Below, in pieces: positions 31,767-42,701 of a stretch of 64,000 nucleotides of DNA. The notes beneath the pieces are model-generated. The model did not search any database. It saw only the letters and a list, made by a program, of their open reading frames with translations, and was not told the origin of the DNA. This stretch comes from Catenaria anguillulae PL171. Taxonomy: Eukaryota > Blastocladiomycota > Blastocladiomycetes > Blastocladiales > Catenariaceae. Position 1 is the stretch's first letter; each line of letters starts with the position of its first letter. The DNA is taken from positions 558,001 to 622,000 of the forward strand of contig MCFL01000006.1 of assembly GCA_002102555.1 (NCBI GenBank). The letters run 5' to 3'. The translations under genes and the position numbers were made by a program.

Positions 31767-32974
31767 GCCAAACCATATCCACTTCCATTCAACGCACCAT
31801 TGCCCTCGCGCTGACCGGTGCCAGCGTCGGCATCTCGTACACGACGCTCTTTGTCGAATCGCGCACGCAGCACAAGCTGCTCGGCCGGTTGGTCAATGCC
31901 GCGAGATACGTTGCCCACTTGACCTGCAATCTCGGGTTATTCCTCAACTTGCATTTGGTCAATGGGGCCTATGAAGCAACGATCGGGAAAGGAAGCATTC
32001 TTTATATTCCTGAGGTGCCCTTGAGTTTTTTTTGGTGTTGTTGTTCAATCGCTGAAGCTCCGAGTCTGACATGTCGTGACTCTGCAGACCGCGGCATACT
32101 TCACATTCACTCTCGTCATGGTCCAATTATACCATGGCATCATGGGCTACCTGCTCGTCCACCGAATCAACTCAATCTTGCCATGGGCGCGAGACACAGA
32201 AAACTTTATCCCCTACGCATTTGCCTTCGTCGTGGCCCTAGTCCTTGTCCCGGCAGTCTGCGCGTGTGTTGCATTGGCGGAAACGCCAGCAATGTACGCC
32301 TATCTCGTGAATCCAAGCTACAATCGAGTATACAAGGTCCGATCTTGGCTCTGTCTAATGAGCGGTGATGTTTTCTCGGCGACTCTGACTCGAGCTTGAA
32401 CAACAGGTTGCATTCTCGATTCAAAGCCTCTTCATTTCAGTTGTCACAGTCGTCATGGACATGTTCATTCTGCGGGCCATTTCTCGTGCACAAGAGCAAC
32501 TGAATGCCAACGACAAAAAAACAATGACCAGGCTTCGTAAGCAAATGGTCATCATTGGGATCACGGCCATCGCCACCATGATTGAGTTGGCGCTTCGCAT
32601 TTTTGCGTTGACTGCCACCTATGTTGCAATCGACTTTTACATTAAAAGTACGATTTGCTGAGCTCGGTGGCTCTCGCTCAGGGTTGAGATGCAACTAACC
32701 CGCCATGTCACCAGTGCTTTGCATCTCGCTCGACACGCACGCTTTCACATCCCTTGGCGTGTGCCTGAGCGACGTGTTGACAAAGGGCCCGAGTCGATCG
32801 AACATGCCAAAGGGCGGGAGCTCGAGCATTACGGGAGGTGGCGCTGTTGGGAATGGCGGCGGCGGGAACAGTAACACCATCGTTCCCCCGTCGTCGCTCG
32901 TGTTGGCAACGAGAGATTTGAGCAAGGATGGCAGGAGATCGAGTCAACAGCCGATCATGCTGCAGCGAGAATGA
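31763..32974 (+). CDS. Seven-helix membrane protein, unknown
   Basis: Four exons, 31763-32014, 32088-32336, 32407-32647 and 32715-32974 (phases 0, 0, 1), give 333 aa. Seven hydrophobic segments can be counted (IALALTGASVGISYTTLF; HLTCNLGLFLNLHLV; YFTFTLVMVQLYHGIMGYL; FAFVVALVLVPAVCACVAL; FSIQSLFISVVTVVMDMFIL; VIIGITAIATMIELALRIF; HAFTSLGVCLSDVL) and a Ser/Gly-rich cytosolic tail, a receptor-like topology. No family motif (no DRY, no rhodopsin Lys) is evident, so GPCR is only a topological suggestion. A minimal upstream ORF abuts the start. Confidence 0.65.
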
Positions 32975-34135
32975 GGAGATGTTTGCAGGATTCGCAACAA
33001 GTAGTGAAATGACCGTATACACTCATGAGAGTTTGCCCTCGACCCGGGACGTTGAAACAGTACATCGCGCCGCACTTGCGAACAACGCGAACGTGTGGAA
33101 TGAACGGCGCGCTGTCAGAAAGGCATCACACTCAAACAGACAACATCGTGAAACACCTCTTCATAAATTCGTCGAACAACATGACCCAGATCTGAAACGC
33201 GTGGCGGAACAGGCAGCACCTGGGTCCTGGCAGCGAACTGGCAGTCGCAAGTGGCGGGCGATCGGGCTGAAAATTCATCCTTTGAGCAGCACGCCGTTTA
33301 CGTCTTGGGTACATATCCTACAGTGCGATCGCGACGTTTGATGGCCGCCGACGACAGGAGGCAACGTCGGCCTCATCACGAATACATACTCCGAAGTTGA
33401 GACAGTGGGGCGGATAATGAGCACGGGACTTCTACGTTCCAACCTGCATCTGCTGTCTATGTGGTGTCAATGCACCAGAAACGTGTGACCAGCATCGCCT
33501 TAAAGCGCATTTGAAGCGGTGCATCTCACGAGACAGAACAAAACTTGCGCCTGCGCATGGTCACCAGGATACAGCCGAAACTTGAAATGGCAGAACAGGC
33601 ATCACTCTATCCTCGCCGCCACCGCTTTCCGATTGTGCGCGCGGCGCCAGCCATGCAACGGAGGTAACAAGTCATCGTCTCATCGATATCGAGGTGACGA
33701 TGCCATGCCGGGAATCCGTTTGCAGACCTTGCATGTGCTTGGCCGCCACTTCCGGGACCCTTTACGGCAGGTTGTTGTTTCTGTCGAGTATAAAAGAGGA
33801 CAGACACCCACTCGCCCGCGATCCAGTCCTGCTCCCATCCCGTTCACTTCCCTCTTTGCCATGCCCATGCGTTTATGACGAACGCCATCAACTCGTCAAG
33901 CAGTTATATACCAACAGCAAACCGTCTCGGTGACCGGCCCGCTCAAATGCCAGGCCGATCTCAGCATCGATCCAGAAACACATTCCATTGGGTATGTAGG
34001 CCCCGGTCTGCTGGAGCCCAAACCCTCGTGGCGCTCGCTGCCCACCACTCACCTGCATCTGGCCGTTGAGCAGACACCAAACATTCATACCTTAACCCGA
34101 CTTGGCAAATAGCGCGAAACGACACCACCAACCCC
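32975..34135. other. Stretch without a firm gene; possible 5' exons of the next gene
   Basis: 1.1 kb. Around 33,875-34,110 short open segments read TGPLKCQADLSIDPETHS and WRSLPTTHLHLAVEQT, with a good donor (GTATGT) near 33,990. They could be ectodomain exons of the gene starting at 34136, which otherwise lacks a signal sequence. I could not fix phases. The first 900 bases show nothing. Confidence 0.35.
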
Positions 34136-36210
34136 ATGTCCTCAAGCGCTCATTTCAATGCCCCGGCAGGCTCGGACCATGGCCCATCGTCGTCCTGGAT
34201 ACCCATCGTGACTGGCATCATGATTGTCCCCGTCCTGGTCTTGATTGGGCTCATGATGGCGCCACAAAACACCCTTTTTGATGTCAAGTCGGTACCGTCC
34301 ATTGATGCTCGGCTCAGGCGTTCTGCGTCGAAAAGGTCAACCGCAAGCCGTGCGCGGTCAACGATTCGCTCAGGGGACTCTCAGCCGGGAGCGCCCCGTA
34401 CTCGCTCAAAGTCGAGCAAGCGGACAGGCACGAGCAGTGGTGGTATGGTTCATTCCGGCTCGATAGTCAATCGCAACGGTCCCCGTATTTGCTTCTGACG
34501 CGAGACGACAATGTTTTGGCTCTTCATCCATACAGAGCAAGTATTTGTTCCCATCAAAACGGAGCAGTTACCGTCTCACCCCGTTGCCGGTGGTGACGAT
34601 CTGTCGTCAAGGGCAGACAAAAGAAGAAGCTCCAGCAAAATGCCCCGCCAGCGTCGCGCTACGCTGTCGGGTTCGCTACCTACTGTTTTCACTCAACAAG
34701 AAGCGCACTCACCCACAATGAGCCATGCTATCACTCCCGATGATCTTCCGCCTGTTCCGCCTCTTCCGTTCCCCTCCTCGACATCGGTCGTACCACCCAT
34801 TCCGCTTGCAGCAGAATCATTCGCGGCGTCTGGACGCAACAAGTCGGAACTCCGTATTGTGGCTCCACCGTTGGACCAGAGTGCGGCATCACCCATCGTG
34901 CCCCTTCTTTCCCCTTCGCCTTGCATCCCGTTACAACGCACAAATGCACCACTCACACCCCGACGGGCTACCCCAGCAATGGGCGGTCCACTTGCCATTG
35001 ACCCTCGCCTCCGCGCGCGCCCGAAATCCTGGCACCCGCCCGCTTTCCTGCCTCCACCGACACCATCAACGCCAGTCCCATCGCTTCCCTCCACGCCACC
35101 CACACCCACACGCTCCCTTTCGCCCACGCACAGCGTCATGAGCGGCATTTCGCCCAACACTTGGTCTGGCTACGCAACCGACCCGCCCATTATCCCAATT
35201 GATCGCGTCTACCAACAACTTCGTGACGCGCAAGCGCATTTGCGTACGCTCATGGACCATTCTGGTGCAACAGCCACATGGTGGGCGCCGAGGTTTTCGG
35301 TGGTGGCCCCGCTCCACGCTCGCGCACGTCGAGTCATGTACCTGGCAAGAGACATGTTGCCCACAATTCCAGCATGGGCACGGCCCAGTACGCCCATGGG
35401 CTCGTCACGTGCATCGTCCATGATGGCTGCACACGACTCGGGATCGCCGCGCGACTCGCTTGTGCTCAAGGGCGGGCTTGGAGGCGGCGAGCCAGTGGGT
35501 GGTGGTGGTACAGACATGCATGATCCCGTTGTGTTGGCGTTGGCGAGTACGCACGAGGCGCAGCGGATCGAGGTGATTCATGCGCGAGCGAGGGCTCGTG
35601 CTCGGGCACAGGACAAGGCGGCTGATGCATTGGCGGCCGTGCTGGAGGTGGTCTATCCACCTGGCGACTTCTCCGAGGCGGTGGTTGTGTTGAAGCAGTA
35701 TGCGTGCAGTGTCGAGGATCGGTTGAGGATGAAGCCGCCGACAGGGGATGAGGCAAAGACCGTCATCATGTTTGTGCTTGTGCATGTGTGCATGTTGGCC
35801 GAGATTGGGGTTGCATTCACTGAGGGTTTCACATTGGGTACGCTGTTTTTCTGCTCTGCGTTTCCACTCTCGCATTCTTTGACATGCTCGTGAACTAAAC
35901 GCAACCGTGTGAGTTTGTAGAGCATCTTCTCGTCAAGGACTCGACCCGGCCATTGTCCATGACCAATCTCGTTCTCTCTGGCTACCAAAACATGCAAACC
36001 GTCAACGGCGCCGTCTCGGTCGTTGATGCTGCTGCCGACCACGCTGCTGGGCTTCACATGCAACCTCCCACTCAGGTGGCTCTGACGCGACTCTTTCAAC
36101 GAGTCGAGCACTTTTCCGACGACTTGCCGTTGCCCATTGAGCTTGATCCCGAGGCGGATTTCAAGACGTTGCAGTCCCTTTACGCTGCCATTGCCCGCAA
36201 TGATGGCTAG
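34136..36210 (+). CDS. Single-pass membrane protein with Pro/Ser-rich cytosolic tail
   Basis: Three exons, 34136-34484, 34536-35837 and 35921-36210 (both introns phase 1), give 646 aa from the first visible Met. A helix near the N-terminus (WIPIVTGIMIVPVLVLIG) is followed by Arg/Ser-rich and Pro-rich regions (PPVPPLPFP; PRLRARPKSWHPP). A helical C-terminal domain follows (IDRVYQQLRDAQAHLRTLM; QDKAADALAAVLEVVYPPG; TRPLSMTNLVLSGYQNMQ). The lack of ectodomain or signal suggests missing 5' exons. The order helix, Pro-rich linker, helical domain matches 21299-22591, and both have a D-P-R-x-x-x-R element, so the two may be distant paralogues. Function unknown. Confidence 0.55.
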
Positions 36211-37191
36211 AGTTGCTGGTCGCACACATCCAATTGGCTGGACAGACGACATAATAGATGTTGGTGGATTGCATGTAGACGATTTCCATAGTTTTGATAC
36301 CTTACTTCTCTTCTTCAAGATTTTCTCGCTTTCTTCGATAATTCTTACTACTTCCCGTATGTCTTAAAATTGTACTTTTTCTTTGACAGGCGTTCGGCAC
36401 TGTACTTGAATGAATTGGTGAGAACTACAAGTCCTGTTGAACCGGGTCGATTTCATACGACAATGGGTGACTCTGCGGGGTTTTTGTGTCCCTGCAAGAA
36501 AAAGCAATAGAGTTGTATCCTCTTCTTCGTTCCAGATCTCAGCCCCTGGTGAGAATGTGACGTATTCGCGACTCATCATGCATTTACTCGTCCAAACTGT
36601 AACAACCTACGCACAGGTGACTCAAAATGCTGTCAGGATTGCAGTCCTATTCATTGGTGAGGGGGGCAAATAGGCTCTCTGATCGTCGAGCAGTTACATG
36701 TGAGATATAAGTCGTTGCCCATGACTGCGAAAGAACAGATCCGGGGGATTCGCGACTGGTACTACTACCGATACCTGTGAGGTGTGGGAATACATACCTA
36801 CGTTGTTTTATGTGCCCGAGTAAATGTACGTAGATGTACCCTGGGCAGCAGGGACCACATCATAGCTGCGGGGTTAAGACGGGGCGAAAACGCACAACTT
36901 GACAAACCAACTGGCGCAAAGCAGACAGGGGGCCGTGGTTAACCTTCAGAAGCAAAAAAAAAAAGCGAACAAGTTGGGAGCGTTTTCTTTATGAACAGGT
37001 CAGCGACCCCCGCTGTCTTCGTTTTCACTATCAAACTTTCGATATACTACCCAATGCATACGCCGTTCACTTAATGCAATCTGCGTCCCTATTGCCAATA
37101 CCATCCCATTCGCCCGCTCTCTTATCAATCCGTCCGACACAAGCTTACGGACCCGACCGACCGACCCGCCAACCAACCAACCGACGAAACC
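36211..37191. other. Gene-free spacer, about 1 kb
   Basis: AT-richer sequence with an A run near 36955. No coding segment recognised on either strand. Confidence 0.5.
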
Positions 37192-38667
37192 ATGTTTTTG
37201 GACCATGCTGCGTGGCTCGCAGCCAACCTAGGCCTGTTGGGGTCACCCACTGCACACTTGGGCGATACAACGAGCTGGGCTTCAGCAGCGAGTGCCTCGT
37301 TCAAGCAGCGGGTCACAAATGCAGTCACTTGGGCGCTCGCCGTCCATGCGCAGGACATGGTGATCTCACCTTTGAGTCGCTCGGGAAGCAAGGCTCTGCC
37401 CTGGTTGGCAACTTTGCCTCTTTCAACGTCTTCTCCGGCACCACCATCAAGAGGATCTTTGAACAGTGTTCCGGTAACCAACTATTTGGAATGGTGGATA
37501 TCGGTTGAACGCGGTGATGGATCGGTCAGGCTCTTGTCCTTGCGACCGTACGTTATTGATTGTTTTTCCGGAATGTTCAAGCGAGTTGGTAGTGTTGACG
37601 TCGCAACTTCCAACAGACGAGCATTGCCACAACCATCTAGACGTATCCGCCAACCTCCCGCCGCTGCCAACACAATCCAAACACTCAGCATCGGCCCACC
37701 GCCAAGCAATCCCAATTACTTTCGACTGGGGCATCCCGCTTCTATTCCCCTCGGGTCTCCAGCTCCATACACAACCCGAGACCCGTCCTTTATCAGTGCA
37801 CGCGAGCCCCCTGATTGCGGCTCTGGAGTCGAGGGCAGCGATTTCAGCACCTGCGTCACCGCCGCCTCATCCCATTCCCTCGCTTCAAGCCATTTTCGCG
37901 GCCAAACCAGCGACGATGTCGACTTTGCGCAATGGTTTCTCAGCAGCAGCTCGGGGCCGAGCAATGCCGTCACAGAGTGCAGCCTCACAGTTGCCCCCCG
38001 GTCCAACGACATAGTGGACGAGTTTGACCTGCCTTTTGACGACGACGATACGAGCTTCGATGGTTCATGGTCGGATTCCGACTCCGTTTGCATGTGTGGC
38101 AAAGGAGACTGTGCTTCATTTGACAACGAGGGCCGAGCTTCACCAAGCGAGTCCATTCCTTCGTCACCTCCACCCATCCACCTTTCGTCTCGCCGACTCG
38201 GATACCAAGGATCACCACAGTTTGTTTCACATCGCATTGGCACGCCACCCACGGCTGTATTCGAATTTCAGACACCCTCTGCGCCGCCTACACCCACCAG
38301 CGCAATGGCCCCTCGTTCATGCTCCTCGTCGTCCCCGTCGCTTCTCTTTGATCAACCTCTGCTGCCAACCGACCACTCCGCGCCTACGTCCACGGCGCCA
38401 TCTCCCCCGCTCACGCCCAAGTTTACTGTGATAACCTTGGCGCAACCTGACTCCCCGCCATTGACCTGTCCGCTTCCCCTTCCCGAATCGGCCTCATCCG
38501 ATTTTGCATGTGCTGCCGACGAATCATGCAGATCGGCATCTGCGTCGCCGACGGTCGCTTTGGCAGGCTCAGTGGCTGCCATTGCGCGTCCTGGACGGAC
38601 TGTTGGACAAGGCGGTTCACCTCCCGTCTCACCAATGGTGACCGCAGAGTCCTTGTTGTTTGCTTGA
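37192..38667 (+). CDS. Ser/Pro-rich low-complexity protein (model uncertain)
   Basis: A 491-codon open frame. The last 260 residues are convincingly protein-like disordered sequence (acidic DEFDLPFDDDDTSFDGSW, a CMCGKGDC pair, repeated Ser/Pro blocks). The first 200 residues are less convincing. In the +3 frame at about 37350-37505 a segment reads SALVGNFASFNVFSGTTIKR and in another frame at about 37610-37760 PITFDWGIPLLFPSGLQL, so the real gene may be spliced from several frames. No family recognised. A cytosolic tail of a membrane protein like 34136 is one possibility. Confidence 0.4.
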   Translation: MFLDHAAWLAANLGLLGSPTAHLGDTTSWASAASASFKQRVTNAVTWALAVHAQDMVISPLSRSGSKALPWLATLPLSTSSPAPPSRGSLNSVPVTNYLEWWISVERGDGSVRLLSLRPYVIDCFSGMFKRVGSVDVATSNRRALPQPSRRIRQPPAAANTIQTLSIGPPPSNPNYFRLGHPASIPLGSPAPYTTRDPSFISAREPPDCGSGVEGSDFSTCVTAASSHSLASSHFRGQTSDDVDFAQWFLSSSSGPSNAVTECSLTVAPRSNDIVDEFDLPFDDDDTSFDGSWSDSDSVCMCGKGDCASFDNEGRASPSESIPSSPPPIHLSSRRLGYQGSPQFVSHRIGTPPTAVFEFQTPSAPPTPTSAMAPRSCSSSSPSLLFDQPLLPTDHSAPTSTAPSPPLTPKFTVITLAQPDSPPLTCPLPLPESASSDFACAADESCRSASASPTVALAGSVAAIARPGRTVGQGGSPPVSPMVTAESLLFA

Positions 38668-39305
38668 TGATGCTTTGGTTTTGTCGATTTGTCAAATGGC
38701 TCGTTGCGATTTACACCGACTCGCCGCTCAACCTTGATATCCGTTCTTTTTACCTCCGACTGATCAAAGCCTTGACTCGTTGTGCCTCTCCCTTCGCAAC
38801 CCATTCTCTTCCGTTGACATATTGTTCTTGTTATCATTATGTCCGCGCGACTCACTTTTCTCTTTTGCTCCATGATCTCGTGCAGTGGGCCAGATTTGTT
38901 TGCGGACACGCAATGGCCCGAGTTCTGTCCACATTCAAGTCCGTGTATACCTCCATTTCCTCTGTTTTCCCTTGTTCTTTGTTGATACGCACTGCCGCCT
39001 CCAGTTGAATGTGACTGGACTCGCTCTTTTTCTTCCCGACTGCTCCTTGTGTCGCCCCTATCTCTTTGCCAACTCTGTTTCCTCACTCGTGTCCTGACTT
39101 GAAACCTCGCTGGTTGGGTGTTGGCACTTCCTGCTCATCATTCTCCTCTTCACTGGGGTTTGTACTGGTCTGGCTTAAATATTTACTCAAAAAGGACGGG
39201 TTTCTTTCATTCAGGTATATTAATATTTCTTCACAACATTACTCATGTGTCGTCTTTAACGAAATACTTGAACTCCGGTCACACGCACTCGAGGACGTCG
39301 GTGCC
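38668..39305. other. Gene-free spacer between convergent genes
   Basis: T-rich 3' flank. No coding segment recognised. Confidence 0.5.
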
Positions 39306-40670
39306 TCACGCATGTTGTTGCGAACTGAGACTCTCCAGTTTTGCACTGAAAAAGGGAAAAGACGGCGCAATTTGGCTATGAACAGTGAATTCATTATTGT
39401 TGGCCAAATCTGACGACACTCTCGAGCAAACAATAGGTGACATTCGAATACTTTGACATCCAATCAAATCACCATGACTAAACCATTTTTTCAACCGATC
39501 CCGATCGCGGCGGCCGTGACGTTGACGAAGTTTCTTGTGTGGTTGCCATTGCTTATCTTGGAGTGCTTGCATGTGCAACAAGGAAAGTAGCGAATTGGTG
39601 CTGCGGCCACCGTGCCGCATGGCGGCAGCACCATTAATCGTAGAAGCAAGAGCGGGGCGGGAAACAACGCACGGTTCATGCTTGAAGCGATCGAACCCGT
39701 TCGTAGTGGCATGGTTGGAATCCGTGGTGAGCGAGTAGACGGAGTCCATGTCCGAAAAAAGACGAGAGGACTGGTCAAGACGAGAGGACTGGGGATTGGA
39801 TGACCGAATTGCGACAACATGGGCCATGGGAGCGATGCCAGAGTCGAGGGCTTGTGCGGATTGCCAGAGCTTGGATTCAATCATGTCGGTTGAGTTGAAT
39901 GGAGCATCAGCATCAGGCTGGCGGCGGGAAGAAGGCGGCAAGTGGGACGAAGTCGAGTTCCTGCGCGAGGAGACAATAGCAGAATCCGAATCGTTGAGCA
40001 CAGGCGAGGTGCAACGGGCAACATGAATCTGAGGGATGCTTGAATCCATTGTTGCCTCATCAAACTCATGGTTGGACTTTGTCACGGTGTCGTCGGTAGC
40101 AATCGCGACAACCGCTCGCTCCTGATCCTCTTGAAGTTGCTTGACAATGACATCCCAGTTGACGCAAACGGGTGTCAATGCGAGTCGCGGTGGATGAATC
40201 TTGCCGAGCTTGGATGCATCCTTGGGGTAGAACGCCATGTGCATTTGGACTTGACCAGCGTGGTGAACACCGCCATGGACGAGGTTGAACCATTGGGTGC
40301 CACAGTTTTCTGCACGCAGGTATGCATCGAGTTCAACGGCGCCATAGCCGATTAACGAGTCAGACCCAATGCGGTTCTTGTCAAAGCACTCGATGCGAAG
40401 AATACGGGTGTGCGCAAAGACGGTGAAGGAAAAGTATTGGCCAAACATTGGACGGCGGCCGCCCTTCTTGTCGATGAATGTGGCGTGGGACTCGGAGCCG
40501 AGCGAGAGCTTGATCCAAGGGTCCATGCGACGAACGAGCGGGTTTGGGCGGCGCAGCTTGCGGGCAGAGTCGACAAACACCTCCAAGATGCCCAGCATGA
40601 TGGGCATGTCGGGGCGGTGCTTGCCAGCGCGCCAACCGCCTGGTGAGATGGTTGCGGTACGGTGAGGCAT
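39306..40670 (-). CDS. C2-domain protein with disordered tail, 454 aa
   Basis: One open frame. Residues about 25-150 form a C2 domain: LGILEVFVDSARKLRRPNPL, MDPWIKLSLG, FSFTVFAHTRILRIECFDKN, DSLIGYGAVELDAYL, TQWFNLVHGG. This is the usual beta-strand order of a C2 that docks on membranes, although the Ca2+-binding Asp set looks incomplete (D-P-W kept; later loop D-K-N). The remaining 300 residues are Ser-rich and disordered, ending with a basic RRDRDRLKKWF stretch. Architecture recalls the fungal Inn1/Fic1 C2 proteins of cytokinesis, but this is only a length-and-layout resemblance. Confidence 0.65.
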   Translation of the reverse strand: MPHRTATISPGGWRAGKHRPDMPIMLGILEVFVDSARKLRRPNPLVRRMDPWIKLSLGSESHATFIDKKGGRRPMFGQYFSFTVFAHTRILRIECFDKNRIGSDSLIGYGAVELDAYLRAENCGTQWFNLVHGGVHHAGQVQMHMAFYPKDASKLGKIHPPRLALTPVCVNWDVIVKQLQEDQERAVVAIATDDTVTKSNHEFDEATMDSSIPQIHVARCTSPVLNDSDSAIVSSRRNSTSSHLPPSSRRQPDADAPFNSTDMIESKLWQSAQALDSGIAPMAHVVAIRSSNPQSSRLDQSSRLFSDMDSVYSLTTDSNHATTNGFDRFKHEPCVVSRPALASTINGAAAMRHGGRSTNSLLSLLHMQALQDKQWQPHKKLRQRHGRRDRDRLKKWFSHGDLIGCQSIRMSPIVCSRVSSDLANNNEFTVHSQIAPSFPFFSAKLESLSSQQHA

Positions 40671-41210
40671 TGCTGAATTGCGTGGGAAATGAATGGTACG
40701 AGGTCAAGTGGATGACTTGGACAATCTGAGGTGAGCGAGGGGGTGTGACGTGCCTTTTGTGCGGGAGTCCAACTCTGGGGTCTTGGCAGCGAGAATTCAT
40801 TTCGGGTTCGTTGATCGTTGATCGCTGAGTCAGGTGAGTCAACCAGTTGTTGGTTGCAGGTAGGCGAGCTACGCTGCAGTGGCTTAGCCTGACTTTCAGC
40901 CTCTCATGGAAGAGTCGCCAAATGAGTCACACTCACGAGACAGACGTTACCTGTGGCTGGTACGCCACCCCAAGAAGCCCAGCTGATTTCCATAGAAGCT
41001 CATGGAAGTGCCAAGGAGCAATCGCAACGTTCGAAAGAACCGAGCCCGTTCTGAAAGCTTCTGCAAGCTACATGGATGTTCCAGCTCCAGCTGGCTCCTC
41101 TTTCACGTCTCTGATTTGTGACGGATCAAAATGATGGCGGCGTACGTAACTATGATGTATTTGAGGAAGTTCAATGTGCAATGAAACAGTCGAGCAATGA
41201 TCAGGACAAC
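40671..41210. other. Gene-free spacer
   Basis: Between the C2-protein start and the 3' end of the secreted-protein gene. No feature recognised. Confidence 0.5.
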
Positions 41211-42237
41211 CTATGTGCGCAAGTTCACGGCCAGCGGGGTCCCAGGCAAGTAAACCATGTCCCCAATCGACTTGCCAAGCCTACCCTCGTCCATGGTGTA
41301 AAACGGAGCCTCCGAGAGCGTCTCATCCACACTCGGGACGCCAATCTTTGCATTCGAGTCAATCTGGAACAACTGCGGCGTCAAGCGTGACCAGGATGCA
41401 TCAAGCGCACCAGTCTTTGGGTCGACCTTACCGCTCAAGAGCCAGACCACGTTGCGCTTGGCCATGACTTGCTCCGTGTACGTCACATTGCTGCCTGTTT
41501 GGCTACAACGGCGAAAAGAGCGGCGAGGACTTGAGTCCGGATGCTTGATGACCAAGCGTGCAAGAGCGAGCGGCAACATACCAGAATCCCAGCGGATACG
41601 GAAACACTGTCTCATCAACTGCCGGGTATTCCTTGGAATGAAACACAAGCGCAACCGTCGTGACATCCTTGAACTGGGCCTGGTTACACGGCCGGCGCAC
41701 CATCATGTGGGCATGGAACAAGTCGAACCGGTTCAGCGATATGCCCGTTCGGCGAGTGTTCCCAATGGTCCGAAACACATCTTCGAAGTACTTGGACAGC
41801 GTCCTCGAAGCCAACGGGGTGGACGGATCCGAGGTCGCAAGCGAACAACGGCCAAATTTGGGGAATGTGAACGCCGCACCTGAGTTGACGAGCGGGCCAA
41901 CGACCGTTCCGTTTGCTTGCGGATCGAGGCGAAGGGTGGCGAGATGCAGCAGAGTTGTGAAATCTCGTTGAAGCGCCGTTGACCCATCTCCCGGGACGAG
42001 CGAGAGTGTAGGGCATACTTTGGTAGCTGACGGGGTTGGACTTGATCAAAGCATCCAGAAAGGTGTCGCCTGGTTGGATTGTGCAGGCAGACCGCTGGTG
42101 ACTGCTGCGGAAGTCGAAGGCTCGGCGGCCAACAGGCGAGGCGCAGCAATTTCCGTTGCTGGTCGTGGCAGATTGACAGCCACGGCCGAAAAGGATGCAC
42201 ACACAAGTGCGAAGAGGGTCAAAAGATTCATGTGCAT
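41211..42237 (-). CDS. Secreted protein of unknown family, 293 aa
   Basis: Three exons, 42237-42093, 42026-41582 and 41502-41211 (phases 1 and 2), give 293 aa. A clear signal peptide (MHMNLLTLFALVCASFSAVA) is followed by a compact mixed alpha/beta sequence with DFTTLLHLATLRLDPQANG, KYFEDVFRTIGNTRRTGISL, DVTTVALVFHSKEYPAVD and a C-terminal NVVWLLSGKVDPKTG and MVYLPGTPLAVNL. A few Cys and one N-glycosylation site (NVT) fit secretion. I do not recognise the family. The first intron's donor (GTCTGC) is weak; it was chosen because the unspliced frame stops while the spliced one runs on. Confidence 0.6.
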
Positions 42238-42701
42238 GGCGACAATCTACTCTAGTACATATGCACTGCTCTTCTGGCATGCAAGCAGAATGGTTCGAGG
42301 GCGAGGAGAGAGAAGGAGATGCAAACATGCGCATTCGTATATTTGTATTGTTTGCAGCAGACAAAAAATGGGGCTGGAGTCACGCGACGTGTTGTCGTGA
42401 GCGGAAGCTCTCGATGTTCTTGTGCCCAAATCCCAAGAAGGGTGGGCAAAGATACAAATGTGCCTGCCAAGACGTGGTGGTGGGATGGGGTTTGCCGGTA
42501 CACCTCCCTTGGCCAACAAAAAGACATGACGGATTGACCGACCGACCGACACGAGAAGGAGGGTGCCAAGAACGCCAACCGTCGAAAGCACAATGCGAGG
42601 CAATAATTGGTGCAAACAAAAGATTCCGTTGTATGTTGAATGATGACATATTCACATCAATGTTTCTGCCTCATATGGTTAACTGGTTCCTGCACCGGAA
42701 A
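42238..42701. other. Gene-free spacer
   Basis: Between two minus-strand genes. No coding segment recognised. Confidence 0.5.

Noticed and set aside
33519-33878. 119-codon plus-strand frame in the 33 kb spacer
   Set aside because: No motif, odd composition, and competing frames of equal length; not supportable as a gene.
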